From Flabesymbios commensalis (taxonomy: Eukaryota; Annelida; Polychaeta; Terebellida; Flabelligeridae): a stretch of DNA of 64,000 nt. Shown here piece after piece: positions 42,841 to 54,969 of the stretch. Location: the NCBI GenBank assembly GCA_964017125.1, contig OZ024908.1, positions 79,238,919-79,302,918 of the forward strand. Reading direction: 5' to 3'. The position numbers were made by a program, and so were the translations under genes. Under the pieces are notes generated by a model. That model was not told the origin of the DNA. It ran no database searches and saw nothing but the letters and a program-made list of their open reading frames with translations. Each line of letters begins with the position of its first letter. Position 1 is the stretch's first letter.

Positions 42841-45800
42841 ATGGGGACTCGAATTATGCAGCGATCGCCCCATCCCAACAACAGAGGCTCAAATCTCCAG
42901 GATTTACAAGGACAACAAGCGGTGGCGGGGCCATCCGGCGTTGGTCACGAACACGGTGTTGTTTATGGTGGACACGGTAATGTTGGTCAAGGGGAAAGTC
43001 CAAGTCACAGTTTCGGTTATTCCTCTACTGCTGCAAGTACAATCCGAGCTGGTAATGAAGCCACAAAGAAAGGTTTGTTCACACTATGTCTATGATATAT
43101 TATATAGGCCTAAATTTAATGAGATTATAATTTAGCCGATTTCTGCTTGCTGTTTGCTCGTTGTTTGTTTGGGATAGCTAGCCCTGAATAAGGCTGCCGG
43201 GCCTTCCGACTTTGTCAATCGCTCACTATCTCCCAACAAGGATCGAAACCGATTTTCTCACTTTACGAAAATACCTGTATACCTAGACCTGGAAGGTCTC
43301 TCTAAAAGATCACTACGGGATGCTGTTGATGTTCAACAGGAAGAAATTGACAGGCCGAGACCTTACGAGTGACTGCATCTACTCACAAGCTCCTCATTGA
43401 TCTAGTGCCAAGCGGAACAGCCCAATTTTATCTACTTAATCATGTTAAGAAATAAATAAAATAATAATTAGTAAAAGCTCATAAAGCACGAAGATCTGGT
43501 GGAGACATTTGATGTACTGCACATATATTTAAAATTAGTAGTCTTTGTCTGACTCAAATGACAATTTAAAGAGGTGTGTTATAAGATTTATTTTGTATGA
43601 CATAGCCAAATTTGGGGACTTTCTTGCATTGTCTGGAAGATGTTCTACATTGATGGAGCAGATTTACTAAAACTTCTTCCTGCAGAACGTGCAGGCTGCT
43701 GGATTATACAGTGGTCAGACACATCCCTGGATCTCACTGGAACAAAGGCACAGGAACATAGATCATTTAAAATCAACTGAGCAGTATATAAGCTGAGGAT
43801 GTGTTGTTAATGGCACAATGTCAATAACAGGATCTTATAATGCGCAACACCACTGCAAGCCAATGTAATGTTTTCACGGATTAGCGTTATAATGTGTTCA
43901 CATTTACGCGTGAGGATGTGTGCTGCAATATTCTGTATGGACTGGAGACGTCTGATGGAACCTGAAGCTAGGCAGTCCATGGAGCAGTGAATTGCAGTAG
44001 TCCAATCAAAACGTCACAAACCCATGTACTGATGTATACATGTGTTTATTGCACAACAGCCTTATCTGGATGAAAACTGTAAATGTTCCAGATATTTTTC
44101 AGATGAGAGAGCGAGTTCTTGCAGATATGTTTAATGTGTGAATCCAAGTTTATCTTTCTGTACTTGTAATTGTTTCGACATGCTCTTCAGGCACAGCCGC
44201 AAAATTGTTGAAGGTTTGAGGTGGAGGAGGTAGACCTGACAAAGATACGGTGCTGGTGTTTATGCTATTTGTAGTGTCTCCATCTAATTAGATTGGATAT
44301 TGCTGGTTCGGTCCAAAAAGTATTTGTTGAAAGTATTTGCTAAGCCACTTTCGGAAGTGTGGTCAGGAAGATGACGATCACATCGAATGTAAACACTGGT
44401 AAACATCGATCTTGAATCTTTAATATCTTCAGTGAACTTTGCACGGAAAAAAGAGCGTTTGGTGTCTATTATGAGCTGCTGTACGTATGATTTCGTTGCT
44501 CTTTCAGTCTTTGAAAATTTCTCAATTTAAATAATCCTGGGGAGTGCTACCCCCTTCCCTATTGTAAGGTATTACGGTACAGACACGCCATGGCCAAACA
44601 AGATAATCGCAACCAATCACCCCCCCCCCCCCCTCACGATCAGACCAGGATATTATCATGCTATAGCCTATAGCCACATATCAGATTGGTCACGAAAAAG
44701 AGGTCAGTATCCTTGTCTAAATTTTGAGACTATACTACCTCAGACATGCCGGCGCCAAGCTATGTGCCGGCACCATGGTAGGCTGTATGTTATGGACACC
44801 CTTACCCATCGCCATATCAACACTGGGACAGTGGATACGTTAGAGTAAATATAATGTCGAGTCGAGAATACACATTCCCTACCCACAGTAAGCTAGAACT
44901 AATAGACCTAGGTAGTAAAATTTTGAATGGGATCTGTAATAATGCATCTAGTTAGTTTATTTTAGTGTTGCTGCATATCACTGTCAGACTGATTCTCGAA
45001 AAGGAGGTGAGTAACTGTGCCCAAAGTTTGCAACTGCTTCAGACTCGCCATGGTGTGCTGCATGTTATGGACACCCATGATACCCATCCCCAACAATAGT
45101 GTAGTATCAATTGACAAGAGAGTATTATATATCCCCAGCCTACAGCAGGTAACAGCAAGCTAGAAACTAGTTTGTTTGTTTGGGATAGCTAGCCCTGAAT
45201 AAGGCTGCCTGGTCCTTCCGACATTGTCGATTGCTCACTATCTCTTGGCAAGGATCGAACGTATTTCTTAGTACCAATGAGCATGTTGAGTGCAGAGCCG
45301 ATTTTCTTACTTTACTAATCTGCTCGCCAATCAATTCTCTGCTTCTTCTGCTTCTCCTCCGTACACCCCAAGCTCAATAAAGATTCACATATCGCTATGG
45401 TATCAATGCTATGATGCTGGGAAGAGATGGCCAGATCAAGACGAGTGACCACATCTTTTCGTACGGTACTCAAACATGTCAAAAGGCCCGCATTGATCCA
45501 GTGCCAAGCGGAGCAGCCCATGAATATCCGTGCCCATGGTTTTCAACTGCCTCAGACTTGCTATGGTATGCTACACGTTATGGACATCCATACCCATCAT
45601 CATATCTACACTGGTGTGACAGTGGTTATGAACCGCCCCCATTTGTGTGTTGCCAGACTAAACGAGTCTGTTGCCAGACCCGACGACGGCGTAGCCACCC
45701 TTTTTTGTTCAGTAGATCTGTTACAAACTAATTTCATATCCGCCCGTGGCAACCTGCCATGCAGGGGTACCAACTGCTTCATGCCTCCTTTCCCTTTGCG

Positions 45801-48237
45801 GGGGACCTGGGGAGGAGAAAGCAAGCATCTACCAATTTCCCCTCCCCATTCCACTTCCCTCGTTCTAAGGAATTCTACTTTACCCCCCCCCCCTACTTAT
45901 ACATGTGATAGAGCCAACCCTTCCGCTTTTTACTTTCCTCATCAAGCTGATTCTCCTCCCTCCTTAGTCTTCTTCCCAAAAGTGTCCAGTTCTCATTAAC
46001 CATTCTTCCCGAAGTGTCCAGTTTCGTGAAGCTGATTCCCCTCCCCGAAACATTTTTCCTGAAGCATCCAGTTCTCATGAAGCTGATTCTCCTCCCACGA
46101 AGCATTCTTCCTGCAACGTCCAGGTGTCATAAAGCTGATTCCCCTCCCTCAAAGAGTTCTTTCTGAAGGGTCAGGTCTCATAAAGCTGATTCCCCTCCTG
46201 CCAAACAATTCTTCCACAAAGGTCAGGTCTGATTAAGCTGATTCCCTTCTCCCAAAAAATTCTTCCTGAAGTTTTTATTTCTCATTAAGCTGACCACCAC
46301 CCCCCTCCCTCGAAGTATTCTTCCTCAAGGGTCCAGGGCTGAGAAAGATGATCCCCCTCCCCCGAAGTAATCTTCCAGAATGATCCAGACTCTCATCAAG
46401 CTGATTCTCCTGTCCTGGAACGTTCCTTTCCCATTCCATTCGTCCTGGAAGTGTCCAGTTCTCATTTAGCTGATTCCACTCCACCCGAAGCATTCTTCCT
46501 GAAGTGTTCAGATTTCATGAAGCATTCTTCCCGATGGGTCCAGGTACTTTCCATTGCCGTTCCCTATTAACATTCCCCCCCACTCTATTTCTTCAGATTG
46601 TATTCTCCAGATAGGATACACCCCAACTGCACTCTATATGCTCACTTCTCCCTCCACTGTATTCTCCAGATACCTTCCTCTTGACATTGTTCAGTTGACA
46701 CTCTCCCTTTAATCTTTTTCTCACTTCTCTTTCCACTTTATTCTCCAGATACCTTCCTATTAGCATTATTCCGTTGACACTCCACCTTCCACTCAATTTT
46801 CTCATTTATCATTCCACTGTATTCCATCGTATTTTCCAGATACATTCACTTCCCATTGACAGCATTATGTTGACGCTCTCCCCTTTTCTCCTGCCACTGT
46901 ATTCTCCAGACACCTTCCCATCGACAGTATTCCATTACCACTCCCAACATATCCTTCCACTCCATTTTCTCATTTCTCATTCACTTATTCTCCAGATATC
47001 TTCCCATTGACAGTATCATGTAGACGTCCCACCTGCTACCGTCACTCTCTTTTCTCCTTTCTTCCCCTTGTATTCTCTAAATACCTTCCCATTGTCATTA
47101 TTCCTTTAAAGGGACATTCCCAGGTCTAAAATCATAAAAAAAGCAGTGATTTTATTTTAGCTTCTTAATATGACCTTATGATGTAAACATGTCCATAGAC
47201 TAGAACTGCAAAAGTTTTTTAATTTTTGTGTTGCGCATTCACCAGTTAGGCTACATATAGAGACGAAATTCCTGATTTCTAATTACTGACAACCATGTCA
47301 AAAATAAGAAATACGGTGTGATTATGATAATAAAAACTTATATATTTTTTTGCGTTTAGCATTTTAGCTGATATTTCAGTTTTGCACTGCTTCATCGATT
47401 TGTTCCAAGGAAGCAACTTACCCTGGCCATATGTTGATTAGATTGTTGTGTGATTCTGACATCACATTTTTACGTGGTTTACATTAAAAAATTGGTGACA
47501 GTACTGTATTTCTCTATAATTATTGTACTTTGGTTGCTACATCTATGTGGGGCGGGTGGAGACGCAAGCTTTGCCCCTCAGGCAAATCTAGTTATTATTC
47601 ACTTGTCTATTTTTTCAGAACAAGTTCATAGAGTTGTCGGTCTTGGAGTTGGACTTGGCAGGTAAGCAGGCGTTGCTTTTCAAATTCGCACAATGCAAAA
47701 TATTGTTTTGAATCATACTTCAATTATAATCAAGTATTGCAGAACAACGTTTCGTTCAAAATCCAATTCTAAACCCAATCAGCAATCATGATTGTAGTTG
47801 TCCTGTTGAGTATTTGCATTATTTTCAGCTGTTAGATTAAATTTTATAATTGTCATCCACGTCCCATACTAGACAATTACAAAAAACTGGGGTCTGTTAT
47901 CAAAAACTAAAAAGCTTCCCCTAAAATCTATGACAGTAATTTTAAACTCAAGCATGGTGTAAATTATCTGTAGAAATAGACATCACGTGTCATTAAAAAT
48001 GCGTCATTTGAAGTCAATTTTTCGGTGAATTTTCGTTAAATTTTTCGTTAAACATACATGGCTAACCAATTATTCATCCATGTGTACGTTGTCTCATATA
48101 GCCGAGTCGTAATGGTTTAGTCTCTAACTGAACAACCATTCACCTCAATCAAAGATCAGTTAGACAAATCAATTACGAAAATATTTTTTATTTATTCGTA
48201 TTATCATGCACGTTACAATATATCATTATATTTAGGC

Positions 48238-48308
<71 letters not shown>

Positions 48309-51300
48309 GGGGGGGGGGGCAACTCATGTGGCATTTAACATTGTGATATAGCTTCTGATTTAATATTAAATGGTAGTTTTCTGTCCAACATCTCAGTATT
48401 TAAACCTTTTCACTACTTAGGCCATATACCTGTGCCGTTATAGACAACCTTATCCCAGTGCGTATACCGGCGCCGCGCCGGAATAATGTCTGTCAATGTT
48501 AATGGATATAATTAAACCTGTGCAGACGATCACACATTTTTGGATCTCCATGATTTCTGTGTTGCTTGTGTGTTACTTTCCAAATAAGTATCATTCTCAA
48601 TGATGACTAGAGTCTGAGGCCTATTCCCTTGGCTTTGAACTTGAACATCGAATAATGAAATCATTTTGTTGACAAATAGTAGATATATTCATAGAAATTG
48701 ATATTGTAACTGAAAATTTACTGTTTACCACCTGTTTACTGGTTTATACAAATGCTTTCACCTTTTTGTTGCAGCGTGGTAGCGGAACACATTTTATCAC
48801 ACCCATGCATTGTCTTGCGAAGGCAGTGCCAGGTAAAGTTTATAGGAGACGAGTAGGCCTACTACGATAAACTTTGTGCCCAATTTAAGTCAGATTCTGA
48901 CGTATAAAGACGGTCCACGCGCTGAAAGGGTTAAGCATGTTGAAGCGGGATGATCGTCTTGTCATTATTTCAATGCTCAAACTCTGCATGTTTATGTTAT
49001 CATGTTATTTCAGAAGGGTATCTATATTCACTGTTCACAGGGCATTATAATCGGTTAAATGGTAATTGAGTATATATTTTTTAACTAATAATATATTATA
49101 GGTGTAACATGTGTAAATAAATTATATAATATCTATATAATATATTGTTAAATGACAAAAGTCACTTGTTTATACTGCCTTCTGTTTGTCTGTTGTATAT
49201 GTACATGGTACATGTTGTAGGTGCATAATGATTCCGACTACTACCACCTGACTCCATTCACTTTATTCCTTCCGTGGTTCAATGTTCAGCGCCACCAGGT
49301 AAAGTTATTTTGTTTATTATAAAAGCGCGTACTTTTATTTGCGTGTTGTACATGTTTGTGTGAGTAGTGAAGTTTGAACAGAGCTACGACATGATAGTGC
49401 AGTGGGAGCTCATTCGGAACGCACTGATGATAGTACTGTAAGAATGTCATAAGCGAATCAACAGCGTACTGTGAGCTACTGTAAAGCTACCATAAGCGAA
49501 TCAACAGCGTACTGTGAGCTACTGTAAAGCTACCATAAGCGAATCAACAGCGTACTGTGAGCTACTGTAAAGCTACCATAAGCGAATCAGTCAACCCAAT
49601 ATTTTTTTGTTTAAACCAAGATACCTTTTTTTCAAATTTGAAATCATCATCAATGTCATGGGTCTACGGCCATTTAAATATTTAATTCTTTCAGTGTGGG
49701 GATCGACTTCCATGACTTCAGATGTCATAATCTGAGATTCGACCATTTTCAGCGATGGCACTGCGATTTGACAAAAATGTTATTTCCGAGAGCTCAGTAC
49801 TATGCATAGTCGTCGCCGGATATAGGCCTGGGCTGCTGTTATACAGCAAAAAGAAATGTTAGTTGAAAAACTCAAGAAATGTTAGTTAAAAGACTAAATA
49901 AATGTTAATCAAAATTTTAAATCCCTTGAAAAAAAAGAGTTTAATAGTGGACCCGTGGTTCTAATGACTGGGTTTATTGTATATTACATAAACACCCTGA
50001 TAAAGGCAGGATTTAAAAATACAGATATTTGTATTTTACCCCAATTTTCCCAATATTAGTGACGACGAGAATTACATGGTCACTATCACCAAGCTGTTAC
50101 TATAATCGAGTTGTTCAACAGTTCTTAGCGGCAGATTTAAATTGCTGCTTTTTAATAATTTCGTTATTTTGTATATATACCGGGGTAGTAGGCCTATCAA
50201 ATACATTCAATATATTAGTTAATGTTGAATATAAATAAATTGCCTAATTTATTGTCTGGGGACAGCTTCGATCAAGTTGTATTGCTATGTCTAGGAACAG
50301 TTATTATCGGCGAACCCAGTGTTGGTTTAATGTTAGTCCATCATCTGCGACGCTGGTTCAACATTAAGCCAACATTGGATCAACGTTTGCCGTTGGCTGA
50401 CAATAGAAGCGAATGGGTGTGTCTAACCCTTACAGTGCGACTTTAGTCGTCAGAATCTGACGTCTGTAGACTCAGATTCTGACGACTATAGTCGCCCCCC
50501 GCACTGTAAGAAAATATATCTAATGCCCGTAAACCCATAGCATAGGTATTCAAATGAATCAGAGAAAGCTAACTAAGACATTTATGATGATTTAAAATTG
50601 AACAAACGATTCGGTCTCCATGGTTTATATAAAAAACAATCCGCGCTTTAAGGGTTAAATAGGTGGCCTGTAGTGGGTCTGAACTGAACCGGTAATCTCA
50701 GCAAACATGAGACGTTAGACCAACCAACATTGATTCAACGTCTTGTGTCTGTTGGGAAATGGGAAAACGCAGCCAATTGCTACCGCCTAGCAAACACTAG
50801 ACACTGGGCCCAATGTTTTGGATTAGCTTCCAGTGTTCGCAGAACAGCGTTAGGAAATATAATATGTGTACCAGTAGGCCGGGTATAGTATCACCCACTG
50901 TCATCAGTGTATTATACGGTCAAAATTGATAAGGGAGCCAACATTCAATCTCCAGGGTGGGGGTGGGGAGGTGAAGTATCTTTGAAATAGATCATTTCGG
51001 GCAGACTCTGCATGAAATAAATAATATATTTCAGTTCTATATTATATAAACATTTAATAAAAATGTAGATATTTCCAGCGCGCTGCGGAGTCGGGTTGAA
51101 ATAATTTGTCCCTCTGAAAATTGAATGATATAGCCCCCTAACGCTAGTTGACTTATTCCCCGGGGTAATTTACTAACGACATTTACCTGTTTACACGCTG
51201 GTTGTTTTAACTGGCCCTATTTCTATTTTTGACAAAATATTTTTTGAAAACTATGAATAAATTTGTTTGTTTTATCTGTTTACAGAGTGTTGCCACGCTG

Positions 51301-54052
51301 TGGAAAGGCCTGGGTAGTGTTCTCATGACAAAGGGTATTGGGATTGCAAGTGAATCTCTTGTCAGCGAATTTACGCCTCTACCAAAGTAAATGTATAAGT
51401 TAATCATTATTTTATTCAACGTGTAATCAATTGTGAGAAATGTACATGTTCTCCTGGGTTACTCTCAGTAATTGAAATACAAGGTAGGCATACAAGCAAA
51501 ACACATGCGTTTTTTTCAATCTGTACAAAAGCATATCCTTGCCATCCGATTAGACTGAATACAATATTATCTGCAATATTTCAGCTTGTCTGTTTTTGCG
51601 GCTATTCTCATGTGTAATTGAACTGCGGGTTGTGTTTGAAGTTTATTTATGATTAAAAAAACGTTCAATTTTAAGTTATAACACATTGCTTTCAAAGCAC
51701 TTTGTGTCTTTGAAATTATGTAGGATGCAAAAAAATGAAATGAATCGGGCTTTAGGCCACCTTTGTGCACATATAGGCTAAACTGGGCCAGGAGAACCTC
51801 CTGAGGATGGTGAGATGATTGAGATGACACTGTCCTCCAGACACAGGATTCGAAAGTCGAGCCCTGGCGGTCTGAGGCCGAGCACGCTACCTCTCGGTCA
51901 CGGAGGCTCCCCACAATACTAACTATGTAGGATGCAAGGATTTTGAAACTTCGGTTTTCTCTAGATTTTTGGTTGAATGTAATTGTATGTAAATCATTCC
52001 TTTTACTTTTTTCTTCTATTGAACCATCTTTGTGTTTTAGAGAAATCAATAAGCACAGTTCGATCAAGAAAATATTTGGACACCTAGTATTAAAGAGGTC
52101 TGTGAATTATATTAATTAAGATGTACATGTATATATAAATATTGATATAGTATCTCCAAATAATCTAATTATGTTTACATCAATACTGTTGACGTGAAAT
52201 AAAATAAAACATCCTATATAAATGGTTGATTTCAATAATGTCTAAACGTAAAGACCAACAAATAATTATTACGGTTGGTTATTAGGAGAAGAAAATAACA
52301 AGTAAACTTAAATTATTTTATTTTCATTTCAGTATTGGCTGCATTATTGTCACACCATTTTTTGCGTCCAGTTTGGTAGAGACAGTTCAGGTAAGTAATA
52401 TAATTTATTTACTTTTAGGAATTTCTTATGTATTTTACTAAAGTGAAACTAGAAAAAAAAATCGGAACGAACACGGAAACAGCTCTATGTTGCAAACTGA
52501 AACATGACATCGTCTTCATTTGGGATTATATATGCGAAATTTGTTCATGGGTTATTCTTGTGTTCTTTGGACAGTTACTTTTTTAGTATCCTGCCGATCT
52601 ATCAGCCTAAGTTTCCCGAGACAACAAATGAAATGAGTGAGAAAATGTCCACCACTTCATGCGACGATTTTGAAATAATGGTAAAATTGAGAACAATGCT
52701 CTTGGACTAACAATTTCTTAATTATGTTTCCACTTATTTTATTTCATATCAGAGTGAAATAGCGAGTGAAAGGCCTGGGGTGTTTGACTGTTTACGTGAA
52801 GGTGTCACACGTCTGGCTAGTTTGAGCACACAACACACAACCAGATTGTTGCCAGTCTGGCGTCTTGTTTTGCCTACAACAGTACATGGAGTGATGCATT
52901 ATGGTATCAGCTCCATGGCCACCTATCTGGTAGCTTTATCATTACGCGCGGATCTCTCTGATGCCAAGGTATGAAACTACATTCTGTTTAACCCTTAAAG
53001 CGCAGAAATATTTTTATATGAACCAAGATACCTAGGATTTTTCAATTTGAAGTCATCATAAATGACTTAGTTAACTATTTTACTCTTTCAGTTCGGGGAT
53101 CGATTCTGACGTCGATCCCCGCATTGAAAAGGTTAATTTACATTTCTAATCTGTTTATGTATGCTCCATCAAACCTATACCACGTATAGATATTCACGCA
53201 AATAAGCCTATCCACAATTTTTCATTTATTTGTTTTTATAAGAATAAAGAGTGTCTAGAATTGGTTTCCTAATTCTTATATATTGCTATCCATATCGAAA
53301 TTACGTTTAAAAATACAGCACAGCTATCTGTACAATTATTATATGTACAATTAATTTCAATAATTATTTTTGAAATATTAACAATCTGAAGTGAGTGTGA
53401 AATCGTTGAACGATGTACAATTGGGTAGGAACAGGACCACATTCACCTGCCACAAGGAGAAAGTGGTTAATGTTCTTAATGTCTGCCCGCAAGAATAAGG
53501 ATATTTTATTGCAAACAGTGATTATGACTGAGGCTATGTTGTTATGTTGGATAATTTTAGGAAGAAATGCACGGCGAAGATCCGCACACAGAAAAAAGTC
53601 TGTATGAAATCTATTATCCTGAACTGATAGCAACATTTACTGGCAATTTACTAGCAGACACACTTTTGTTTCCACTGGAGACTGTTTTACATCGTTTGTT
53701 ACTGCAAGGAACACGTACCATTATAGACAATACCGACAGCGGTCTCGGTGTGGTGCCTATCATCACCCGTTATGAAGGCGTAACGGACTGCTTCATTAGT
53801 ATCATCAGAGAAGAGGGGGTGGCGGGGCTGTACAAAGGATTCGGAGCTCTGACGCTGCAATACGGTATCCACATGGCGTTACTGAGGATGACTCACTGGA
53901 TCTTCAGACGCCTTTCCCGTGAGATGAGGCACCTACAGCAGGCGCAGGGAGAGCTACAGATGCCCCAGACATCACCAGCGCAGCCTTCACAAATACCACG
54001 CTATTATGACGCCCGCTATCCGAGATCACTTAATATACAAGATCAGCAGTAG
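42841..54052 (+). CDS. SLC25A46: SLC25A46, mitochondrial outer-membrane carrier-family protein, complete, nine coding exons
   Basis: Exons: 42841-43072, 47619-47661, 48775-48832, 49221-49298, 51286-51386, 52041-52097, 52333-52390, 52753-52968, 53561-54052. All introns are GT-AG; the joined frame is 444 residues (human 418). In animals this protein sits in the outer mitochondrial membrane and acts in mitochondrial fission/cristae organisation and lipid transfer rather than as a typical transporter. Residues 1-77 are Gly/Ser/Asn-rich and probably disordered, as in the family. Family landmarks are HPCIVLRRQCQ (101-111), YYHLTPFT, TLWKGLGS, SEFTPLPK, ASSLVETVQSEI and the carrier signature PLETVLHR at 319-326, followed by LQGTRTIIDNTD and EEGVAGLYKGFGA. 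These agree with human SLC25A46 almost word for word. The C-terminus is longer than human by about 35 polar residues. The donor after exon 6 (AG/GTCTGT) is weak. Confidence 0.96.
43155..43290 (-). repeat. SINE-like repeat, copy 1, in SLC25A46 intron 1
   Basis: It shares GTTTGTTTGGGATAGCTAGC, CCTGAATAAGGCTGCC and TCGCTCACTATCTC with 45,170-45,320. The minus strand has a B-box-like TTCGATCCTTG. This copy lacks a stretch of about 36 bp present in the other. Confidence 0.65.
43600..44520 (-). mobile_element. LINE fragment (L2/CR1-like reverse transcriptase) in SLC25A46 intron 1
   Basis: In shifting minus-strand frames I read LPPPPQTFNNFAAVPEEHVE (start of an RT domain), then LDSHIKHICKNS, LDYCNSLLHGLP, GSIRRLQSIQNIAAHILTR and KILLLTLC. 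These are the standard words of the L2/CR1/Rex-type RT C-terminal half (LDYCNSLL.GLP, IRRLQ.IQN.AAR.LTR, KILLL). Most of the RT palm is missing between the first and second blocks, and there are several frameshifts, so it is dead. Confidence 0.75.
44740..45720. repeat. degenerate direct repeats and SINE-like copy 2 (45,170-45,320)
   Basis: The phrase GTTATGGACACCC..ACCCAT recurs near 44,785, 45,065 and 45,575, each time after a CATGG(T/A).GGCTGTA or CTCAGACT.GC.ATGG word. 45,170-45,320 is the second copy of the SINE-like repeat at 43,155, longer, with TTCGATCCTTGCC on the minus strand. The stretch lies in SLC25A46 intron 1. Confidence 0.6.
45930..46560. repeat. minisatellite, ~60-bp units (AAGCTGATTCCCCTCCC)
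   Basis: Roughly ten imperfect units built from AAGCTGATTCCCCTCC, GAAGCATTCTTCCTGAAG and GTCCAGTTCTCAT. The open frames across it follow the repeat and are not genes. It lies in SLC25A46 intron 1. Confidence 0.85.
46590..47105. repeat. minisatellite, ~70-80-bp units (CTCCAGATACCTTCCC)
   Basis: About seven imperfect units with TGTATTCTCCAGATACCTTC, CCATTGACAGTATT and GTTGACACTC. It follows the previous array directly and may share an origin with it (both have CTCCAG/GTCCAG and TTCTCATT words). Confidence 0.8.
47105..47340. repeat. G1 MITE, partial
   Basis: It starts TTTAAAGGGACATTCCCAGG. The inner words TAATATGACCTTATGATGTA, AACATGTCCATAGACTAGAA and TTGCGCATTCACCAGTTAGG match the G1 copy at 55,088 (there partly in the reverse order because the element is a foldback). 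The right end is not clear. Confidence 0.7.
48239..48320. repeat. (TA)n microsatellite followed by a G run
   Basis: About 34 TA dinucleotides, then TTT and ten or more G. It lies in SLC25A46 intron 2. Confidence 0.97.
48889..48934. repeat. P1 MITE right end
   Basis: TCAGATTCTGACGTATAAAG followed by CGCGCTGAAAGGGTTAA, the terminal wording of P1. It lies in SLC25A46 intron 3. Confidence 0.6.
49447..49590. repeat. 43-bp tandem repeat, three units, in SLC25A46 intron 4
   Basis: CATAAGCGAATCAACAGCGT followed by ACTGTGAGCTACTGTAAAGC is repeated three times almost without change, which suggests recent expansion. Confidence 0.92.
49595..49750. repeat. P1 MITE copy in SLC25A46 intron 4
   Basis: It carries AACCAAGATACC, AAATTTGAAATCATCATCAA, GGTCTACGGCCATTTAAATA and GTGTGGGGATCGACTTCC, in the P1 order. 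The ends have decayed. Confidence 0.65.
50308..50399. repeat. H1 hairpin element copy
   Basis: The arms GTTGGTTTAATGTTAGTCCA and GGTTCAACATTAAGCCAAC pair around TCATCTGCGACGC. The outer ends (TCGGCGAACCCAG / CAACGTTTGCCG) are eroded. Confidence 0.75.
50424..50658. repeat. P1 MITE, near-complete, in SLC25A46 intron 4
   Basis: It starts TAACCCTTACAGTGCGAC and ends CCGCGCTTTAAGGGTTAA. The hairpin TCAGAATCTGACGTCTG / CAGATTCTGACGACTATAG lies at the left end here, so the copy is reversed relative to 38,663. It also carries ATTTATGATGATTTAAAATT and CGGTCTCCATGGTTTATA. Confidence 0.85.
50698..50757. repeat. H1 hairpin element, short copy
   Basis: It starts TCAGCAAACATGAGACGTTA and ends ACGTCTTGTGTCTGTTGGGA, only 60 bp, lacking the inner arms. 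A further decayed relative (AGCAAACACTAGACACTGGG) lies at about 50,787-50,845. Confidence 0.65.
51731..51923 (-). mobile_element. tRNA-derived SINE, copy 2, with 14-bp target duplication, in SLC25A46 intron 5
   Basis: Nearly identical over its whole body to the copy at 35,332-35,507, in the same orientation. It has a few more bases at the 5' end (GTTAGTATTGTGGGGAGCC) and a TTTCATTTTTTT-like 3' tail. TATGTAGGATGCAA at 51717-51730 and 51924-51937 is the target duplication. The box B region has a small internal duplication (TCGAAAGTCGA on the plus strand) compared with copy 1. Confidence 0.92.
52988..53136. repeat. P1 TTAA-flanked MITE in SLC25A46 intron 8
   Basis: It starts TTAACCCTTAAAGCGCAGAA and ends CCCCGCATTGAAAAGGTTAA, with AACCAAGATACCTAGG, TTTGAAGTCATCATAAATGA and the short hairpin GGGGATCGATTCTGACGTCG. 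It is a shortened version of the copy at 38,663. Confidence 0.85.
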
Positions 54053-54069
54053 ATGCTACACTCAAACCC

Positions 54070-54172
54070 CGGGAAATACGAGACGTTGACCCAATATTGA
54101 TTTGATGCTGGGCCAGCGTCTACGACGCTGGCCCAACATTAAATCAACATTGGGTCAACGTAGAGTGTGTTT
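54070..54172. repeat. H1 hairpin element copy just after the SLC25A46 stop
   Basis: It starts GGGAAATACGAGACGTTGAC, and the arms ATTTGATGCTGGGCCAGCGT and GCTGGCCCAACATTAAATCA pair closely around CTACGA. It begins about 18 bp after the stop codon, so it should be transcribed in the SLC25A46 3' UTR and could fold there. Confidence 0.85.
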
Positions 54173-54832
54173 TCATAGCAGGGCCTGGGTTATTTCCTAA
54201 GTCATCAAAAAGTAATGTTAATCAACAATTTGTGTTGCTATTTTCTATGTATTCCTATTTTCTGTCATTGCAAAAGTTAGACATTTGATTGTGCAATATA
54301 TAGCTATCGTGATATATAATTACGAAATGTACCTTTAAATTGTTAGTCTAAGCTGCTACAGATGTGTTTATTTATTTAGAATACGTCATTCAACAAATAC
54401 CTCCGAGACACTTGCCCGAATGTAATTGCTCCCGAAACGCTACAGCAATATGGTGTACGATGACGCGCAATTTCAGTAACACGTAATCGTCAACGCAACA
54501 AAGCTAAATTCACTCTCCTTGTGTGCATGATCAGGGTTGCACAAAATTTTGAAAACAAAAATTCCTGGCATTTTACTGACTTTTCATGACCTAAATGTAA
54601 ACAAAATTCATGACCCAAATTGGGCCACAAATCAGTGGCGAATCCAGGATATGAAGAGGGTTTTTTTGGTTAAATTTATGTCGACTTAAAGCAAAATTCC
54701 CAATTTCTTCCCGACTTTTCTGATCTTTTTATGTAAATTGTTTTTCGCGACAATTCAAAAAAACAGAATTGTCACGCCTGTTTTTTTCAAACGTAGCGCA
54801 CTATTTGCACATAGGCCTAATTGGCGGTGGTG

Positions 54833-54942
54833 GCATCCCAGCAGACACAAGACGTTGAATCAATGCTGGTTTAACGTTGTTCCACCGTCTACGACGCTGG
54901 TCCAACGTTAAACCAACATTAATTTAACGTCTGCTGGGATGC
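54833..54942. repeat. H1 hairpin element copy
   Basis: It starts GCATCCCAGCAGACACAAGA and ends AACGTCTGCTGGGATGC, so the match of the two ends runs to the outermost bases. The arms ATGCTGGTTTAACGTTGTTC and GGTCCAACGTTAAACCAACA pair around CACCGTCTACGACG. Confidence 0.88.
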
Positions 54943-54969
54943 GTTTCTACTCACTGGCAGGGCATGTTT

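Noticed and set aside
45427-45999. Plus-strand open frame of 190 codons
   Set aside because: It runs through degenerate repeats in SLC25A46 intron 1, has no splice context and no recognisable domain.
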